Notes under the pieces: generated by a model | Seen by the model: the letters and a program-made list of their open reading frames with translations, nothing else | What the model was told of the DNA's origin: nothing | Database searches by the model: none | NCBI GenBank assembly: GCA_022793975.1 | Contig: JAAWDW010000152.1 | Location: forward strand, 1-5,294 | From: Bacillota bacterium | Lineage (GTDB): Bacteria > Bacillota > Clostridia > Peptostreptococcales > Anaerovoracaceae | Length of the DNA: 5,294 bases | Reading direction: 5' to 3' | Part shown: positions 1 to 4,837 of the stretch, piece by piece | Numbering within the stretch: position 1 is the first letter of the stretch | Layout: each line of letters opens with the position of its first letter | Made by a program: the position numbers and the translations under genes

Positions 1-224
1 ATAATTTATTTGCTTAGGAAAATTACCGCATACATACTGCAACTCACTGTTTCAATTTTAACATCCAGGAATTTTTTGTGCAAGAGATTTTTTTATAAAA
101 TTCGCATTTTTTTGATTAACACGAATTATCAAATTATAAATCATAAAAACCATAAATATATATTTCTATAATTATCAGTTAATTATCCTCAAAAGCCAAA
201 TTACCGCTTTATTTATATAACGAA
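1..224. other. AT-rich intergenic stretch without a gene
   Basis: No reading frame with a ribosome binding site is visible on either strand here. The stretch is very AT-rich, with several poly-T and poly-A runs. It holds one credible minus-strand promoter near the left edge (separate entry) and the 10-nt direct repeat AAATTACCGC at 20-29 and 198-207, which may be chance. It separates the transporter terminator from whatever gene lies to the left. Confidence 0.6.
55..83 (-). promoter_or_regulatory. Probable sigma-A promoter firing leftwards out of the window
   Basis: On the minus strand the -35 box TTGCAC (83 to 78) is followed by a 17-nt spacer and the -10 box TAAAAT (60 to 55). The -10 is preceded by TG plus one base, giving the extended form TGTTAAAAT. 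The expected start of transcription is near 48, so the transcript would leave the window almost at once. The target gene is not visible. The -35 match is weak, but the extended -10 compensates. Confidence 0.4.
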
Positions 225-262
225 AAAAGCTTTCCCCCGCCCAAGCCTCAGGGAAAGCTTTT
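223..262 (-). terminator. Rho-independent terminator of the MFS transporter gene
   Basis: A perfect 12-bp inverted repeat pairs AAAAGCTTTCCC (225-236) with GGGAAAGCTTTT (251-262) around a 14-nt loop. On the minus strand the stem runs into six T residues (228 to 223). It begins about 40 nt after the transporter stop codon. The plus strand also has a T-rich tail (TTTTATTTATT), so it could stop transcription in both directions. Confidence 0.85.
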
Positions 263-303
263 ATTTATTATTTAATGCAATTTTATGTTGTTAAGCTGCT
301 GTT

Positions 304-1587
304 TTAATTATTTTTCTGAAGTCCGCTGAGATCAAGTGACTTCTGACCTGACTTGCACTTCTTATCAAGACTCTTAGCCCACATAGCATTGAGGATACCT
401 GCTATACACATAATGATCATAAATGTGAAGATGTAAGTATATCCTGTGTTGCCGAACTTGTCGAGCCACGATCCGAACATTGTCGGCCATACACCGTCTA
501 CGATAAGACCCGACTGTGATCCAAGTCCGATTGCAGTACCTGCTACCATCGTCGGAATGTGCAGCTCTCTCAGGATTGAGTATGTTACTGAGTAGAGTGC
601 GAAGATTACCAGTGATGGCAGTATCGAGTAGATACATACAAGTGTTACATTTGAATCAGGTCCGAACATAAACGGAATAGCCCACATTACGCCTGCGATT
701 GCAAACGCTACGATGTACCAAGTCGATGTTGACTTGAATACCTTGTCTGCCATTATACCGCCTACAGGCGCAATTACCATTGCTCCGTATGATCTGATTA
801 CCGAGTATACTGATGATGCATCTGGGTCGATACCGATTACATCGATAAGGAACGGATTGAAGTACGATACGTTAGCATAGAGAGTGTATGTTGTCAGGTA
901 AGCGAAGAATATGATATATGTTCCCGGCCACTTGAGTACATACGGTATATGTCTGATGTTAATAGGCTCATCGCCCTTGAGCTGAATGCCTCTCTCTGCA
1001 AGACCCTTTTCGTCTTCGAGGAAGAGCCATACAAGTACAGTTGCGATAAGAGTGATAACTCCGTATGTCATAAGTATACCGCGGAGTCCGAGGTCAAACT
1101 TAGTAACAACCCAGAGTGGGAATGCGTTACCGAATGCACCCGAAAGTCCGTTGATGAGGTAGTACATACCAAATGAGTTACCTGCTTCGTCCTCGCCGCC
1201 GAGGTTGTTGATGTACTTAATGAGGCAAGCCCAATATGCCATCATTACTACAGCCTGACCAACGAAGATAAGTACTGCAACAGTATAGCTGTGCGGAATT
1301 GCCGCCCATACAAACGATAAAACAGTAATACCTCCTACTGAGAAAAGGATTACGTTCTTTGCATCAAGTTTGTCTGCCCAGTAAGCTCCGATCAAGCTGA
1401 GCGGGAAGCTTACGATTGAACATACAGTGTTCAAAAATCCGAGCTGTGCATTTGTACAGTTAAGAGCTGTCATTGTCTGCTCATAGAATACGTAACGCAC
1501 ATACATCAGAAGGTAAATTGTTCCTCCTACATAACCGAGAGAGAACAATCTCATGAATTTCAGAAATCTGTTGTTTCCTTTAATCAT
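304..1587 (-). CDS. Major facilitator superfamily (MFS) transporter, substrate unknown
   Basis: The 427-residue integral membrane protein is a likely proton- or solute-coupled secondary transporter. About twelve hydrophobic segments can be drawn: six before residue ~190, a hydrophilic central loop at ~191-221 (EDEKGLAERG...), and six after it. The MFS loop 2-3 signature is seen as GAYWADKLDAKNV at 67-79, with a second-half counterpart GGIMADK at ~276-282. A short Lys/Ser-rich cytosolic tail ends the protein. The start at 1587 is chosen because AGGAGG (1600 to 1595) lies 7 nt upstream. The frame stays open to 1719, but those 44 extra residues run through the promoter and have no transporter character. 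The length is typical of the family. The overall look is closest to NarK/sugar-phosphate-permease-like MFS proteins (inference). A same-strand TetR gene lies upstream, which often means repression by that regulator. The substrate cannot be read from the sequence. Confidence 0.9.
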   Translation of the reverse strand: MIKGNNRFLKFMRLFSLGYVGGTIYLLMYVRYVFYEQTMTALNCTNAQLGFLNTVCSIVSFPLSLIGAYWADKLDAKNVILFSVGGITVLSFVWAAIPHSYTVAVLIFVGQAVVMMAYWACLIKYINNLGGEDEAGNSFGMYYLINGLSGAFGNAFPLWVVTKFDLGLRGILMTYGVITLIATVLVWLFLEDEKGLAERGIQLKGDEPINIRHIPYVLKWPGTYIIFFAYLTTYTLYANVSYFNPFLIDVIGIDPDASSVYSVIRSYGAMVIAPVGGIMADKVFKSTSTWYIVAFAIAGVMWAIPFMFGPDSNVTLVCIYSILPSLVIFALYSVTYSILRELHIPTMVAGTAIGLGSQSGLIVDGVWPTMFGSWLDKFGNTGYTYIFTFMIIMCIAGILNAMWAKSLDKKCKSGQKSLDLSGLQKNN

Positions 1588-1594
1588 AACATTT

Positions 1595-1600
1595 CCTCCT
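1595..1600 (-). promoter_or_regulatory. Ribosome binding site deciding the MFS start
   Basis: A perfect AGGAGG on the minus strand sits 7 nt before the ATG at 1587. No comparable site precedes the more upstream in-frame ATG at 1719. This sets the start at residue 45 of the long open frame. Confidence 0.9.
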
Positions 1601-1621
1601 ATAAAATAAAAATAACTGCAT

Positions 1622-1660
1622 TTTGTGTATATCGGCCGATTAAATAAATATATACACAAA
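1622..1660 (-). promoter_or_regulatory. Nested inverted repeat in the MFS promoter/leader (candidate operator or hairpin)
   Basis: A perfect 11-bp inverted repeat, TTTGTGTATAT (1622-1632) and ATATACACAAA (1650-1660), encloses 17 nt. The 10-bp palindrome ATCGGCCGAT (1631-1640) overlaps its left arm. The element overlaps the proposed -10 box and start site of the transporter promoter, 35-73 bp upstream of the start codon. That position suits a repressor operator, and the same sequence could also fold in the leader RNA. The binding protein is not known; the neighbouring TetR protein is the obvious candidate. Confidence 0.45.
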
Positions 1661-1674
1661 TGATGAAATGTCAA
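1647..1674 (-). promoter_or_regulatory. Probable promoter of the MFS transporter gene
   Basis: On the minus strand a perfect -35 box TTGACA (1674 to 1669), a 16-nt spacer and the -10 box TATATT (1652 to 1647, 5 of 6 consensus) place the transcription start near 1640, about 53 nt before the start codon. Both boxes are embedded in inverted repeats (1662-1683 and 1622-1660), which suggests repression. An alternative -10 (TATAAT, 1698 to 1693) lies upstream but lacks a convincing -35. Confidence 0.6.
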
Positions 1675-1683
1675 TATTTCATC
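1662..1683. promoter_or_regulatory. Inverted repeat over the MFS -35 box (candidate operator)
   Basis: GATGAAAT (1662-1669) and ATTTCATC (1676-1683) form a perfect 8-bp inverted repeat with a 6-nt centre. The element covers the TTGACA -35 box (1669-1674), so a protein bound here would block RNA polymerase. Its length and symmetry fit a dimeric regulator such as TetR. Its sequence differs from the TGTCA-type palindromes at 1933-1976, so the two may serve different proteins. Confidence 0.4.
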
Positions 1684-1784
1684 CACATTCATATTATACT
1701 TATCATTATTTTCGCACAATTTACAAAATCATAAATTTGTCATTATTGCAACAGTTCCGGAAAAATGACAAGATAACACATAAG

Positions 1785-1821
1785 AAAAAATGCCTCCGTC
1801 TAAGCTCCGGAAGCATTTTTT
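1785..1821 (-). terminator. Orphan stem-loop terminator inside the tetR-MFS gap
   Basis: AAAAAATGC (1785-1793) pairs with GCATTTTTT (1813-1821). After one C-A mismatch the stem continues with TCCG (1795-1798) against CGGA (1808-1811) and closes on a 9-nt loop. Poly-A and poly-T arms make it work in principle in both directions. It is not needed by tetR, which has its own hairpin right after its stop, and it lies upstream of the MFS promoter. It therefore implies another transcript in this gap. Confidence 0.7.
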
Positions 1822-1836
1822 CGTCATAATTCATAT

Positions 1837-1941
1837 TTATTTTTTAGGAACTGTGAAAAAAATATATTCTCTCACCTTCGTATAAATTTTATATTTTCCG
1901 CAGCCTATCCGCAATATATAAAACGCCGGATTTGTCAGCAT
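1837..1941 (-). other. Open frame of 34 codons, doubtful gene
   Basis: ATG at 1941 to TAA at 1837 encodes a basic, aromatic-rich 34-residue peptide with no recognised domain. The frame is open slightly further upstream to a TGA. No ribosome binding site precedes the ATG, because the bases before it belong to the TGTCA repeats. It lies wholly inside the candidate small transcript. It could be chance, a short peptide, or the translation of a dispersed non-coding repeat. I would not annotate it as a protein without copies elsewhere showing codon-level conservation. Confidence 0.12.
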
Positions 1942-1980
1942 CGCGACATTTTCAGCTTTTTGTCAGTATAATGACATTTT
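1931..1980. repeat. Two 22-bp copies of a TGTCA-N6-TGACA type palindrome
   Basis: The copies at 1931-1952 and 1959-1980 are identical at 18 of 22 positions and are spaced 28 bp apart. Each centres on an inverted repeat: TGTCAGCATCGCGACA (1933-1948, one arm imperfect) and TGTCAGTATAATGACA (1961-1976, perfect 5-bp arms). The outer TTT and TTTT are also conserved. The second copy overlaps the -10 box of the minus-strand promoter at 1965-1994, and a further TGTCA half-site (1989-1993) overlaps its -35. Tandem palindromes of this size beside a TetR gene are candidate operators. Confidence 0.5.
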
Positions 1981-1994
1981 GGGAAAAATGTCAA
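1965..1994 (-). promoter_or_regulatory. Candidate promoter downstream of tetR
   Basis: On the minus strand a perfect TTGACA (1994 to 1989), an 18-nt spacer and TATACT (1970 to 1965, 5 of 6) predict a start near 1958. It would drive the short transcript ending at the 1785-1821 hairpin. The -35 box touches the edge of the tetR terminator stem. Part of the match comes from the repeated TGTCA motif, so a pure operator reading is possible. Confidence 0.45.
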
Positions 1995-2022
1995 ACCCGC
2001 AGGTACATAAATCTGCGGGTTT
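1993..2022 (-). terminator. Terminator hairpin of the TetR-family gene
   Basis: A perfect 10-bp stem pairs AAACCCGCAG (1993-2002) with CTGCGGGTTT (2013-2022) around a 10-nt loop, only 6 nt after the tetR stop codon. The T run after the stem on the minus strand is short (TTT, then GACATTTTT), so termination may be incomplete and some read-through towards the transporter is possible. Confidence 0.7.
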
Positions 2023-2028
2023 TCTATC

Positions 2029-2661
2029 TCACTTACGTTTATTTTCCATCATTCTTTTAATTTTCATATAAATATTATTTTCATCCTCAATTCGCAGCGC
2101 ATACGGCAGGTCCATCACTCTGTTTCTTATTATCTTATCGGCAAGTTCTTCTTCCGGAATCGGCATATCCGCAAGTACCCATTCTATAATCATATAGACG
2201 CCTGCCGCCGAATGGTAATCACTTGCTTCCAGCATTTCTTTTGTCAGCCCGCCATCGCGCATCATCTTGTGCCATTCGAGGTCTTCTCTTCTGCTCTCGG
2301 AAATCATATATACCCACAGACTATTAGGTCCGCTCATACTGCATGCCATCTTCATAAACTTCCTATACTTCCTCATACTTTTGAGTTCTTCTACCATCCA
2401 CTCATATATATCTTCCGCACTTATATCCGATTGACCGTATTCTGCAGTATCTGCATCCTCTTCGACCTCATACTGCGGCAGTATCCGTGTTTTGTAACAA
2501 AACTGCACCAAATCATCTCTATCCTTAAAGTGATTATAGAATGTCGGACGACTGAATCCGGTCTTTTCCTCAAGATCCTTTACCGTAATTTTTGCAAGTT
2601 CCTTACGCTCGCAAAGTTCGATCAGCGCCCATGCAAATGTACCCTTTACATCGAATGCCAT
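2029..2661 (-). CDS. TetR/AcrR-family transcriptional regulator
   Basis: The 210-residue cytoplasmic DNA-binding protein probably acts as a ligand-responsive repressor. The N-terminal TetR helix-turn-helix is clear: ITVKDLEEKTGFSRPTFYNHF at ~25-45, with the recognition helix around SRPTFYNHF and the usual following D-R-D-D-L. The remainder is helical and carries the ligand-binding and dimerisation domain, which is too variable to name a ligand. The length is normal for the family. The start at 2661 has AGGAAGG (2674 to 2668) 6 nt upstream. The gene lies upstream of the MFS transporter on the same strand, and its start faces the divergent redox-protein gene. TetR proteins usually control themselves and adjacent transporters, and palindromes on both sides offer possible operators. 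The family call is firm; the targets are inferred. Confidence 0.92.
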   Translation of the reverse strand: MAFDVKGTFAWALIELCERKELAKITVKDLEEKTGFSRPTFYNHFKDRDDLVQFCYKTRILPQYEVEEDADTAEYGQSDISAEDIYEWMVEELKSMRKYRKFMKMACSMSGPNSLWVYMISESRREDLEWHKMMRDGGLTKEMLEASDYHSAAGVYMIIEWVLADMPIPEEELADKIIRNRVMDLPYALRIEDENNIYMKIKRMMENKRK

Positions 2662-2695
2662 ATTTTACCTTCCTAAAAATATATGAATTTTTATG

Positions 2696-2724
2696 ATTTT
2701 ATCACACACCTAACGTAAAGTCAA
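2696..2724 (-). promoter_or_regulatory. Promoter of the TetR-family gene
   Basis: On the minus strand TTGACT (2724 to 2719, 5 of 6), a 17-nt spacer and TAAAAT (2701 to 2696) with an extended TG one base upstream predict a start near 2689. The leader is about 28 nt and carries the AGGAAGG ribosome binding site. Confidence 0.65.
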
Positions 2725-2735
2725 AATACAATTTC

Positions 2736-2750
2736 GCTTATTTGTTAAGC
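2736..2750. promoter_or_regulatory. Small palindrome in the divergent tetR/redox-gene region
   Basis: GCTTA (2736-2740) and TAAGC (2746-2750) form a 5-bp inverted repeat with a 5-nt centre, lying between the two divergent promoters just upstream of the tetR -35. Its place suits an autoregulatory operator, but the arms are short and do not resemble the TGTCA palindromes on the other side of tetR. Confidence 0.25.
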
Positions 2751-2809
2751 AATGAATTCATAATATTTTTTCTTTTTGCAGATGATTTATAGAATAAAAC
2801 AAATTTCTC

Positions 2810-2818
2810 TGCTATAAT
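2810..2818 (+). promoter_or_regulatory. Extended -10 promoter of the C_GCAxxG_C_C gene
   Basis: TGCTATAAT (2810-2818) is a perfect extended -10 element. At 17-nt spacing the -35 position reads TAGAAT (2790-2795), only a weak match, which is normal for extended -10 promoters. Transcription would start near 2825, leaving a leader of about 43 nt that contains AGGAGG at 2855-2860. Confidence 0.65.
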
Positions 2819-2867
2819 CTAATTTATCCACAACACAAAAAAATAAAATTATTCAGGAGGAACAAAA

Positions 2868-3374
2868 ATGTCAGCCCTATCTCAAAAACTTTACGACACA
2901 GCTTTTAAATATGAAGAAAATAACGGCGGATGCTGCCAATGCGTGCTTGGATCAGTAAAAGAAAATCTCGGCAATATAAGTGATAACTTATTTCAGGCTG
3001 CTACCGCAATGGCCGGAGGTGTGGCGTCTTCCGGAAATACCTGCGGCGCATGTACCGGTGCAATTTTAGCACTCGGAGCTTTCAAAGGCCGCGACTGGGA
3101 GAACTTTGCAACATCCCAGGGTAATGACGTTAAAAACGAAATGACAATGGTATCAAGGAAGATTCTCGAACGTTTTGAAAAAGAATTCGGCTCGTTTAGG
3201 TGCTCCGAAATTCAGGAAAAAATCCTTGGAAAGAGCTATAAGATGTATATCCCCGAAGAAAAAGCCGCTTTCCTCAAAGCCGGAGGACATGGTGCAGACG
3301 GATGCACACGGGTTGTCGCTCTGGCCGCAAAGTGGGTCGGAGAAATACTTGAAGAAGAAGGTCTATTAAAATAA
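2868..3374 (+). CDS. C_GCAxxG_C_C family putative redox-active protein
   Basis: The 168-residue soluble protein has no signal peptide or membrane segment. It matches the C_GCAxxG_C_C family: an N-terminal Cys cluster (C22, C23, C25 in NGGCCQCVLG), the central signature TCGACTGAILALG (C59, C62), then C112 (FRCSEI) and C146 (GADGCTRVV). The family is described as probably redox-active because of its invariant cysteines, with no proven reaction. Its members are often found near transporter genes, as here. C23, C25 and C62 are cysteines beyond the invariant four. The start has AGGAGG 7 nt upstream. It is the only plus-strand gene, transcribed divergently from tetR, which may control it, and it ends in its own terminator. 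The family call is firm; electron partner and substrate are unknown. Confidence 0.88.
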   Translation: MSALSQKLYDTAFKYEENNGGCCQCVLGSVKENLGNISDNLFQAATAMAGGVASSGNTCGACTGAILALGAFKGRDWENFATSQGNDVKNEMTMVSRKILERFEKEFGSFRCSEIQEKILGKSYKMYIPEEKAAFLKAGGHGADGCTRVVALAAKWVGEILEEEGLLK

Positions 3375-3398
3375 CATTCTTTGTCTGATAATATGAAA

Positions 3399-3429
3399 AA
3401 ATAAAATGCTCCGACGGAGCATTTTATTT
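3399..3429 (+). terminator. Terminator of the C_GCAxxG_C_C gene (bidirectional)
   Basis: A perfect 15-bp inverted repeat (AAATAAAATGCTCCG at 3399-3413, matched by 3415-3429) folds with a tiny GAC loop. It has a T-rich tail on the plus side and a run of A (T on the minus strand) on the other side. It begins 25 nt after the stop codon and can serve the convergent DUF362 gene as well. Confidence 0.85.
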
Positions 3430-3436
3430 AATATAA

Positions 3437-3470
3437 AGGCGTACCTCTGCCATCCCGCAAAAGTACGCCT
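3437..3470 (-). terminator. Hairpin downstream of the DUF362 gene
   Basis: AGGCGTAC (3437-3444) pairs with GTACGCCT (3463-3470) around an 18-nt loop, about 46 nt after the DUF362 stop. On the minus strand it is followed by TTTATATTAAAT, a modest U-tract, then directly by the stronger hairpin at 3399-3429. The two probably act in tandem. Confidence 0.5.
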
Positions 3471-3516
3471 GCTGCCAAAGTGCTATAAACTTCTGCCGCT
3501 TCTCAGCTATATCAAG

Positions 3517-4653
3517 CTACACGGTAATAAGCTCGTACTCTTTTGTTCCGAGTCCGATTTTTTCTGCATGTTCTATACACGATTTCCATTCAGTATTCGG
3601 ATGTACCATACGGAAGTGATCGTGATGTTCGTGCTCTCCGCATCCGCAGCTGCAGCCGCTTTCCTTCATTTTATCTCCGAGAACACTGCCTTCTATCGGC
3701 TTCATCTTATTACAGAGATCGGCACAGGCCTGATCAAGTGCAACAGGGTCAAACGATGCAAGCATACCCACATCTGGAATGATAGGAATATCATTAACAG
3801 AATCGCAGTCACAGCTTGGCGATACATCACAGATAAGCGCTATATGGAAGCAAGGACGATCCTTGCAGATGGCCCACGCATATTCCGCCATCTTGTAATT
3901 AAGCATTGCCACCGATGAATCAAAATCATTCGCAATCGCATCTTTCGGACAAACAGCGAGACATCTACCGCATCCCACACACTTGTCATGATCTATCGTT
4001 GCTTTGCCGTCTTTTACTAAAGGTGCATCGTGAGCACATATTTTAATGCACGCACCGCAGCCTACACATTTTTTCTGATTAACGCTCGGCTTGCCGTCAC
4101 AGTGCTGCTCCATCTTTCCGGCTCTTGAACCGCCGCCCATACCTATATTCTTGATGGCACCGCCAAAACCGGCAACCTCATGTCCTTTAAAATGTGTAAG
4201 CGAAATAAGTACGTCAGCGTCCATAAGCGCAGCTCCGACTTTCGCTTCCTTTACATATTCTCCGTCAATCGGTACAATAGTCTCGTCCGTACCCTTAAGC
4301 CCGTCCGCAATAAGTACATGGCATCCCGTCTGAAGCGGGGAAAATCCGTTCATATATGCTGTATCGAGATGATCAAGCGCGTTTTTTCTGCTTCCGACAT
4401 AAAGAGTATTGCAGTCGGTCAGGAACGGTTTGCCGCCGAGTTCTTTAACATAATCGGCAACTACTTTTGCGTAGTTCGGACGCAGAAATGCAAGATTTCC
4501 ATACTCTCCGAAATGAATCTTGATAGCCGCATACTTATCCTCAAAGTCAATATTCTCTATGCCCGCCGTTTTCATAAGACGATGAAGCTTTTTAAGCAGC
4601 GTTTCGTGCCCTGCCGTTTTAAAGCTTGTAAAATACACATTCGATTTTGTCAT
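3517..4653 (-). CDS. DUF362 domain protein with two [4Fe-4S] ferredoxin motifs
   Basis: The 378-residue cytoplasmic iron-sulfur protein is of unknown reaction. DUF362 sequence spans most of the chain, with conserved stretches near KIHFGEYGN (45-53), TDCNTLYVGSRK (79-90) and THFKGHEVAGFGGAIKNIGMG (153-173). Two ferredoxin motifs are inserted at 196-206 (CVGCGACIKIC) and 225-236 (CVGCGRCLAVCP). The 8-Cys pattern predicts two [4Fe-4S] clusters, so an electron-transfer or reductase-like role is likely. Near the C-terminus residues 332-347 form a Cys/His-rich patch (CSCGCGEHEHHDH) that may bind metal. The start has AAAGGAG (4670 to 4664) 10 nt upstream. The length fits clostridial DUF362 ferredoxin proteins. 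It is convergent with the C_GCAxxG gene and separated from hppA by a terminator, so it is probably a single-gene unit. Confidence 0.9.
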   Translation of the reverse strand: MTKSNVYFTSFKTAGHETLLKKLHRLMKTAGIENIDFEDKYAAIKIHFGEYGNLAFLRPNYAKVVADYVKELGGKPFLTDCNTLYVGSRKNALDHLDTAYMNGFSPLQTGCHVLIADGLKGTDETIVPIDGEYVKEAKVGAALMDADVLISLTHFKGHEVAGFGGAIKNIGMGGGSRAGKMEQHCDGKPSVNQKKCVGCGACIKICAHDAPLVKDGKATIDHDKCVGCGRCLAVCPKDAIANDFDSSVAMLNYKMAEYAWAICKDRPCFHIALICDVSPSCDCDSVNDIPIIPDVGMLASFDPVALDQACADLCNKMKPIEGSVLGDKMKESGCSCGCGEHEHHDHFRMVHPNTEWKSCIEHAEKIGLGTKEYELITV

Positions 4654-4702
4654 ATTTACAGTTCTCCTTTTCTTATATATACATATTTACTCATATACTG
4701 CT

Positions 4703-4731
4703 ATTTTATCACATAAATCAAAAAAAGTAAA
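4703..4731 (-). promoter_or_regulatory. Promoter of the DUF362 gene
   Basis: On the minus strand TTTACT (4731 to 4726, 4 of 6), a 17-nt spacer and TAAAAT (4708 to 4703) with an extended TG one base upstream predict a start near 4696 and a 43-nt leader. The 11 bases TGTGATAAAAT are identical to those at the tetR -10 region. Confidence 0.6.
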
Positions 4732-4745
4732 TATACCCGTACACT

Positions 4746-4777
4746 GAAAAGCGGCCGCAGGTTTTCCTGCAGCCGCT
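4746..4777 (-). terminator. Rho-independent terminator of hppA
   Basis: AGCGGC (4750-4755) pairs with GCCGCT (4772-4777). After one C-A mismatch GCAGG (4757-4761) pairs with CCTGC (4766-4770) around a TTTT loop. On the minus strand the GC-rich stem is followed by TTTT (4749 to 4746). It lies about 60 nt after the hppA stop and separates hppA from the DUF362 promoter. Confidence 0.85.
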
Positions 4778-4837
4778 CTATTATTTATTCTGTTTGCATG
4801 TCTCTGCCTTGTTCTAGTGTCACTTTAAATCCTCTGC

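Larger units (their letters stand above)
1785..1958 (-). ncRNA. Candidate ~175-nt small RNA or leader transcript
   Basis: A minus-strand promoter (TTGACA, 18-nt spacer, TATACT, 1994 to 1965) would start RNA near 1958, and the next strong terminator ends at 1785. The product would be about 175 nt. No known riboswitch or conserved RNA family is recognised in it. It contains an open frame of 34 codons (1941 to 1837, starting MLTNPAF and ending FFTVPKK) without a Shine-Dalgarno site, so coding is doubtful. If the terminator is conditional, the RNA could instead be an attenuated leader of the MFS gene. All of this is inference from signal placement. Confidence 0.3.

Noticed and set aside
20..207. 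10-nt direct repeat AAATTACCGC
   Set aside because: It has two short copies 178 bp apart in AT-rich DNA with no associated structure; chance is sufficient.
1693..1698. Minus-strand TATAAT as the main MFS -10
   Set aside because: No good -35 lies at 16-18 nt. The TTGACA-16-TATATT pair just downstream is better, though a second start is not excluded.
1588..1719. 44-residue N-terminal extension of the MFS frame
   Set aside because: It runs through the promoter and inverted repeats, has no ribosome binding site, and the AGGAGG at 1595-1600 fits the internal ATG at 1587.
1944..1972. Plus-strand promoter with TATAAT at 1967-1972
   Set aside because: The -35 is poor and it would transcribe antisense into the tetR terminator. 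The TATAAT arises inside the palindrome.
1931..1980. CRISPR-like spacing of the 28-bp repeat
   Set aside because: Only two imperfect copies are present, separated by 6 bp with no room for spacers. No cas gene is seen. Tandem operators explain it better.
4180..4716. Long plus-strand open frame opposite the DUF362 gene
   Set aside because: It is antisense to a well-supported gene with clear Fe-S motifs and has no recognisable domain. The same holds for the other plus-strand frames over the MFS, tetR, DUF362 and hppA genes.
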